Shown piece by piece: positions 60,627 to 64,000 of a stretch of 64,000 bases of DNA (within the stretch, counting starts at the first letter, position 1; the number at the start of each line of letters is the position of its first letter). The notes under the pieces are model-generated. The model saw only the letters and a program-made list of their open reading frames with translations. It made no database searches and was not told the DNA's origin. The DNA is from Ardenticatenia bacterium (GTDB taxonomy: Bacteria; Chloroflexota; Anaerolineae; 4572-78; NAK82), in assembly GCA_003130875.1 (NCBI GenBank), contig QEXY01000123.1, forward strand, positions 18,972-82,971. The letters are read 5' to 3'. Position numbers and translations under genes: made by a program.

Positions 60627-61628
60627 ATGTACAATAAGGTCGTGAAATTTGTAACATGGGAGCATGGACGAAGCTTGCATTTGCGTGCTCTGAGTGGGAT
60701 GTTCGCAGCCCTGATCATGTTAACAGCGTGTTTGCCGTGGGGGGGCGGTGTCCGTGAACAGCGCTTGCGGGTGGGTTTGTTGCCCATCCTCGACACATTG
60801 CCCTTCTATGTGGCAGAGCAGAGGGGTTATTTTCAAGTGGAAGGGGTCACGGTCGAGCTCGTTCCTGTGAAGGGGGCGCAGGAGCGCGATGCCCTGATGC
60901 AGGCGGGTGAGATCGATGGCATGTTGACCGATCTGGTTGCAGTTGGCCTTTTCAACCGTGAGAAGGCGCAGCTGCACGTGATCGCCACTGCGTTACGCGC
61001 GACTCCTGATGCCGCTATGTTTCGTGTGTTGGCGGCGCCCGAGAGTACGCTGCGCACAGTGCAGGATCTGGCTGGCGTGACGATCGCCATCAGCCAGAAC
61101 ACTATCATCGAGTATGTCACCGAGCGCCTTTTGACAACGGAAGGTCTGACGCGCGGACAAATCCAGACACTGGAGGTCAGTGCCATCCCAGTGCGTTATG
61201 AACAGCTGATGGCTGGCCAGGTACAAGCCGCCACGCTGCCCGACCCGTTGGCATCGGGCGCCATAGCCGGCGGTGCCCATTTGATCGTGGATGACACCCG
61301 GCACAGTCAGTATTCCCAAACCGTGCTGGCTTTCTCGCACAGCAGTGTGGAGGGCAAGCCTGAAGCGGTGCGAGGCTTCCTACGCGCATGGAATCGGGCA
61401 GTGGACGACCTGAACAGTCGCCCAGCCGATTTCGCTGACCTGCTCATTGAAAAGGGCAGGGTGCCTGACAACGTGCGCGGCACCTTCCGCATGCCCCCCT
61501 TCCCCAAAGGTGACTTGCCCTCTTCGGCGGAGTGGGAGGATGTGATGCGCTGGATGGTGGAGAAAGGGTTGCTGGATCGCGCACTGCCGTATGCTGAGAC
61601 GGTCTTGAGCACATTTCGCGCTCGCTGA
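60627..61628 (+). CDS. NMT1/SsuA-type substrate-binding lipoprotein
   Basis: 333 aa. The signal ends in the lipobox LTAC (Cys near residue 36). The type 2 binding fold shows LRVGLLPILDTLPFYVAEQRGYFQVEGVTVELVPVKGAQERDALMQAGEIDGMLTD, a common start for NMT1/THI5-like receptors of thiamine precursors, nitrate, sulphonates and similar ligands. Later it has AGVTIAISQNTIIEYVTERLL and GQVQAATLPDPLAS. No permease or ATPase gene is adjacent. It may feed a distant transporter. Confidence 0.85.
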   Translation: MYNKVVKFVTWEHGRSLHLRALSGMFAALIMLTACLPWGGGVREQRLRVGLLPILDTLPFYVAEQRGYFQVEGVTVELVPVKGAQERDALMQAGEIDGMLTDLVAVGLFNREKAQLHVIATALRATPDAAMFRVLAAPESTLRTVQDLAGVTIAISQNTIIEYVTERLLTTEGLTRGQIQTLEVSAIPVRYEQLMAGQVQAATLPDPLASGAIAGGAHLIVDDTRHSQYSQTVLAFSHSSVEGKPEAVRGFLRAWNRAVDDLNSRPADFADLLIEKGRVPDNVRGTFRMPPFPKGDLPSSAEWEDVMRWMVEKGLLDRALPYAETVLSTFRAR

Positions 61629-61646
61629 GACAGGTTTTGACACACT

Positions 61647-62690
61647 ATGTTGAGGAAAGCAGAGAGTTCGATGAGCACACCGATATGCACAATGGAGTTG
61701 GTAACCGCATATGCTGCCTTGCCTGAGATTATGGCGCGCCTGGAGTTGCAGGCGCAGCTTGCTCAGGTGGATGCCTTTATGCAGAGCCTGGTGACATCGC
61801 CGGTGCTGCTGATTTCACAGCCGGCGCGGCACGTCATCCAGGCGGGTGGGAAGCGCCTGCGTGCGGCGCTGATCCTGCTCGCCGCGCGTTTGAACCATTT
61901 TGACACGCCGCGCGTGCTGGCGGTTGCTTCGGCGGTGGAGCTGATCCATGCCGCCTCGCTGGTGCACGATGACCTGATCGATCAATCGCCGCGCCGGCGT
62001 GGGTTGGAGACAGTGCACAGCAAGTGGTTCCGCGACGCCGCGCTGGTGGGCGGTGACTATCTCTTCGCTTTGGCGGCCGAGTCCATCGCGCGCAGCGGTG
62101 ACCTGCGCGTGTTGGAATGCCTGGGACGTGCCTCGGTGCGCATCTGTGAAGGGGAGATCAGCGTGGTGGCCGATGTGTCTCCGCTGGATGAGGCGCTCCA
62201 GGCCTACTTCACCAAGATTGCCGGCAAGACCGCTGCCCTCTTCGAGGAAGGGCTGAAGGCAGCCGGGGTGGTCAGTGGAGCGGATGAGGAGCAGATCGAC
62301 GCGCTGGGGCGTTTCGGTCACCATCTGGGCATGGCCTTCCAGATTACGGACGACATCCTGGACTATGTCGGCGACCCTCAGGAGTTGGGCAAGCCGGTAG
62401 GGGGGGATCTGCGACGCCGCCAGATCACCTTGCCGTTGATCTACGCGGCGCATCAGGATATGCCGGCTGCGTTGCGCGCGACCATCGACCGCATAGACGA
62501 TGGCGCGAGCGCTGAGGAGGTGGAGAGGTTGCTACATTGGGTACAGGCTTCTCCAGCGATCGAGCGGGCGCGTTGTGATGCCTATCGCCAGTGTGAGGAG
62601 GCGTGTCGCGCGCTGGAGCGATTCCCTGCGTCGGAGGTGCGTGCCGGACTGGAAGCGCTTGCCTGGTCGGTGGTGTCACGCCGCCACTAA
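61647..62690 (+). CDS. Polyprenyl diphosphate synthase
   Basis: 347 aa (or 339 from ATG 61671). It adds isopentenyl units to allylic diphosphates for quinone, carotenoid or undecaprenyl-type lipids. The first Asp-rich motif is LVHDDLIDQSPRRRG and the second QITDDILDYVGD; GGKRLRAALILLAAR binds the IPP phosphates and KTAALFEEGLKAAG follows. The chain length cannot be fixed by eye. It starts 18 bases after the lipoprotein gene and ends before a strong terminator. Confidence 0.93.
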   Translation: MLRKAESSMSTPICTMELVTAYAALPEIMARLELQAQLAQVDAFMQSLVTSPVLLISQPARHVIQAGGKRLRAALILLAARLNHFDTPRVLAVASAVELIHAASLVHDDLIDQSPRRRGLETVHSKWFRDAALVGGDYLFALAAESIARSGDLRVLECLGRASVRICEGEISVVADVSPLDEALQAYFTKIAGKTAALFEEGLKAAGVVSGADEEQIDALGRFGHHLGMAFQITDDILDYVGDPQELGKPVGGDLRRRQITLPLIYAAHQDMPAALRATIDRIDDGASAEEVERLLHWVQASPAIERARCDAYRQCEEACRALERFPASEVRAGLEALAWSVVSRRH

Positions 62691-62736
62691 GGTGTTGTGA
62701 CCTAGTGCGCGTCAGAGGACTCTGTATGCGGGAAGA

Positions 62737-62765
62737 CGCGAAGGGGATATGCCCTTCGCGTTTTT
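62737..62765 (+). terminator. Intrinsic terminator after the prenyl synthase gene
   Basis: CGCGAAGGG pairs with CCCTTCGCG across a 6-base loop, followed by TTTTT. The rest of the ~300-base gap up to 62988 shows only a weak -10-like TAAAAT at 62828. Confidence 0.9.
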
Positions 62766-62987
62766 CTTTGCTCGACAATGCGATCTCATGGCGCAAGTGC
62801 TTCCCTGCATCTGGATAGAATTTGTGGTAAAATGTCTTGGGGCATCGACGCGCTCCGATTTTCTGTGGGTTGGAACGGCGGAGGGCACACCGGTTGCGGT
62901 ACGACCGGCGGTCTTGGTCAGAGGTGAAGCGTTCCAGTTGGAAGTGGGGCTTTCCATATGGTCATCGGGTATGGAGGTGAGGATACG

Positions 62988-63824
62988 ATGCCGGCAGCTG
63001 ATTCCCCCGAACAGAGACAATCGGCGCACGTGTTGGTGGTGGATGACGATCTATGCACCAGCTATGCACTCGCTCAGGCATTGCGTACCTCCGGTTTCGT
63101 CGCTGATATTGCAGGCGACGGTGAAGAAGCGTTGCGCCTGTTGGAAGGCGCGACTTACGATGTGATGGTGCTGGATCTCTCCATGCCAGGCATGGGTGGT
63201 GAAGAGGTTATGCGTATTGCCCACGCGCGCTGGCCGGAGTTGCTCATTATCATCCTCACCGGTCATGCCACGTTGGAGAGCGCCATCACCGCTGTCAAGT
63301 CTGAGGTGGTGGATTACCTCAGGAAACCGATCGGAGAGCGCCAGGTTATAGAGGCCGTAGAGCGTGCACTGCAAAAGCGCGCGGCGCAACGTCGCCGTGA
63401 ACAGCTAGTGCAGCTCATCTACCAAGCGCTTGAAGCGTTGCACGAAACCCCATCTGCTATGACCCCCACCTTGGTTTCATCGTCTCGGGACAGTGATGAC
63501 CACCTATACCTGCTGCCGTTGGTGTTAGACCTTCAGCGCCGCCAGCTCTTTCTCGATCCGCCTGTTGCTGATGGAAAGGTAGATTTGAGTGAGAGTGAGG
63601 CGCGCATTATGAAAGTTCTGATGAAACAACCAGGACGGGTGTTCTCGTGTCTTCAGTTGGCGCAGGAAGCGCTCGGCGAGCAGTTGGATGCCATTACAGC
63701 GGAGAACATTGTGCGTCCTCTCATCTCGCGTCTGCGTGCCAAGCTGCGCTCGTTCGCGCTGCCGGGCCTGCCTGTCATCCGCACGGTACGTGGGCGCGGC
63801 TATTTCCTGGAGGAATCCCCATAA
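62988..63824 (+). CDS. Response regulator with C-terminal winged-helix domain
   Basis: 278 aa from ATG 62988; GGAGGTGAGGAT upstream decides it over the track start at 62958. The receiver domain has LVVDDD, Asp63 in VLDLSMPGMGG, Thr in LTGHATLESA and Lys in RKPIGE. A ~70-residue linker follows. The end is an OmpR-like winged helix (DLSESEARIMKVLMKQPGRVFSCLQLAQEALGE...NIVRPLISRLRAKLRSF...IRTVRGRGYFLEE). No kinase is adjacent; a second receiver gene follows. Confidence 0.88.
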   Translation: MPAADSPEQRQSAHVLVVDDDLCTSYALAQALRTSGFVADIAGDGEEALRLLEGATYDVMVLDLSMPGMGGEEVMRIAHARWPELLIIILTGHATLESAITAVKSEVVDYLRKPIGERQVIEAVERALQKRAAQRRREQLVQLIYQALEALHETPSAMTPTLVSSSRDSDDHLYLLPLVLDLQRRQLFLDPPVADGKVDLSESEARIMKVLMKQPGRVFSCLQLAQEALGEQLDAITAENIVRPLISRLRAKLRSFALPGLPVIRTVRGRGYFLEESP

Positions 63825-63910
63825 TCTTCCTCTTCCCCTGTAACACAGTCGAATAATTTTGCAAGGCAGCTGAAAGGTATCAGTGGCACAATCTCGCATA
63901 TACTGGAAGT

Positions 63911-64000
63911 ATGCAGGAAGAGCTGCCGCCCTGCATGGAATCTTCTCATGCAACATTTCGCTTGCTGGTCGTGGATGCAGATCCGCGCACCGGTTCTGCG
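63911..64000 (+). CDS. Response regulator, N-terminal fragment (cut by window end)
   Basis: 30 codons from ATG 63911, open to the last base. FRLLVVDADPRTGSA is the first strand and acidic loop of a receiver domain. It lies 86 bases after the previous response regulator. The output domain is outside the window. The ribosome binding site is weak (GGAAG close to the ATG); a TATACT lies at 63899. Confidence 0.55.
   Translation, partial: MQEELPPCMESSHATFRLLVVDADPRTGSA

Noticed and set aside
1-64000. CRISPR array, tRNA or rRNA genes
   Set aside because: No regularly spaced direct repeats, cloverleaf-like segments or rRNA-like conserved blocks were seen in any intergenic gap.

Overview
The window looks like a chromosomal segment of a Chloroflexota bacterium (Anaerolineae, Caldilineae or Roseiflexales type). 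This is inferred from protein style, not from a marker gene: a Tad/Flp pilin with a GQGLVEYALIL core, a LysM plus lamin-tail protein, secreted cohesin/dockerin proteins, multidomain SpoIID proteins and large membrane glycan-type proteins. Promoters resemble ordinary sigma-70 sites (several TTGNNN-N17-TATAAT matches) and most genes have strong GGAGG ribosome binding sites. Start codons include GTG and TTG. I found no rRNA, tRNA or CRISPR array.

Layout. 0-3 kb (+): tail of tadC, a Tat-signal-like unknown protein, an Flp-type pilin, comF and the long ribosome hibernation factor hpf, ending in a strong terminator. 3-10.7 kb (-): one compact operon with a heterodimeric ABC exporter, a MacB/LolD-type ABC transporter (ATPase and FtsX permease) and a MobA-like nucleotidyltransferase. 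10.8-16 kb (+): DinG-type helicase with exonuclease domain, an orphan branched-chain-amino-acid-type binding lipoprotein and a PIG-L deacetylase. 16-21.4 kb (-): DsrE/YedF-like protein, a secreted repeat protein, a decayed ISAs1-type insertion sequence, an unrecognised 425-aa protein and dnaA.

21.9-29.7 kb (+): an OmpR/sensor-kinase pair, a glycosidase-like/SpoIID fusion, xseA-xseB, a radical-SAM-linked DUF2344 protein and tatA. 29.8-36 kb (-): an M19 dipeptidase, a LysM/LTD surface protein, and two secreted dockerin proteins (one a PGRP-type amidase). 36.2 kb (+): a ParB-like/UspA fusion. 38-45.6 kb (-): malQ plus a membrane cluster (two paralogous 552-aa polytopic proteins, a YfhO protein and a DMT-type small transporter). 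45.7-48.6 kb (+): a PQQ-type sugar dehydrogenase, a zinc-ribbon membrane protein and a Fur-family regulator.

48.6-58.5 kb is the most interesting part. A + strand operon (M24/creatinase-like protein, M20 peptidase, cyclase-family protein) converges on a - strand operon (ROK regulator, xylose-isomerase-like TIM barrel, Gfo/Idh/MocA oxidoreductase, two tandem NagB-like proteins, VOC protein, second Gfo/Idh/MocA oxidoreductase). Several of these enzymes lack canonical catalytic or metal-binding residues. The ROK gene has a clear promoter with an adjoining TTATTTC-N5-GAAATGA operator. I infer an inducible catabolic locus for a sugar or amino-sugar derivative, substrate unknown.

58.6-64 kb (+): a NarL-type two-component pair behind a promoter with an inverted repeat in its spacer, an NMT1-type orphan binding lipoprotein, a polyprenyl diphosphate synthase, and two response regulators, the last cut by the window edge.
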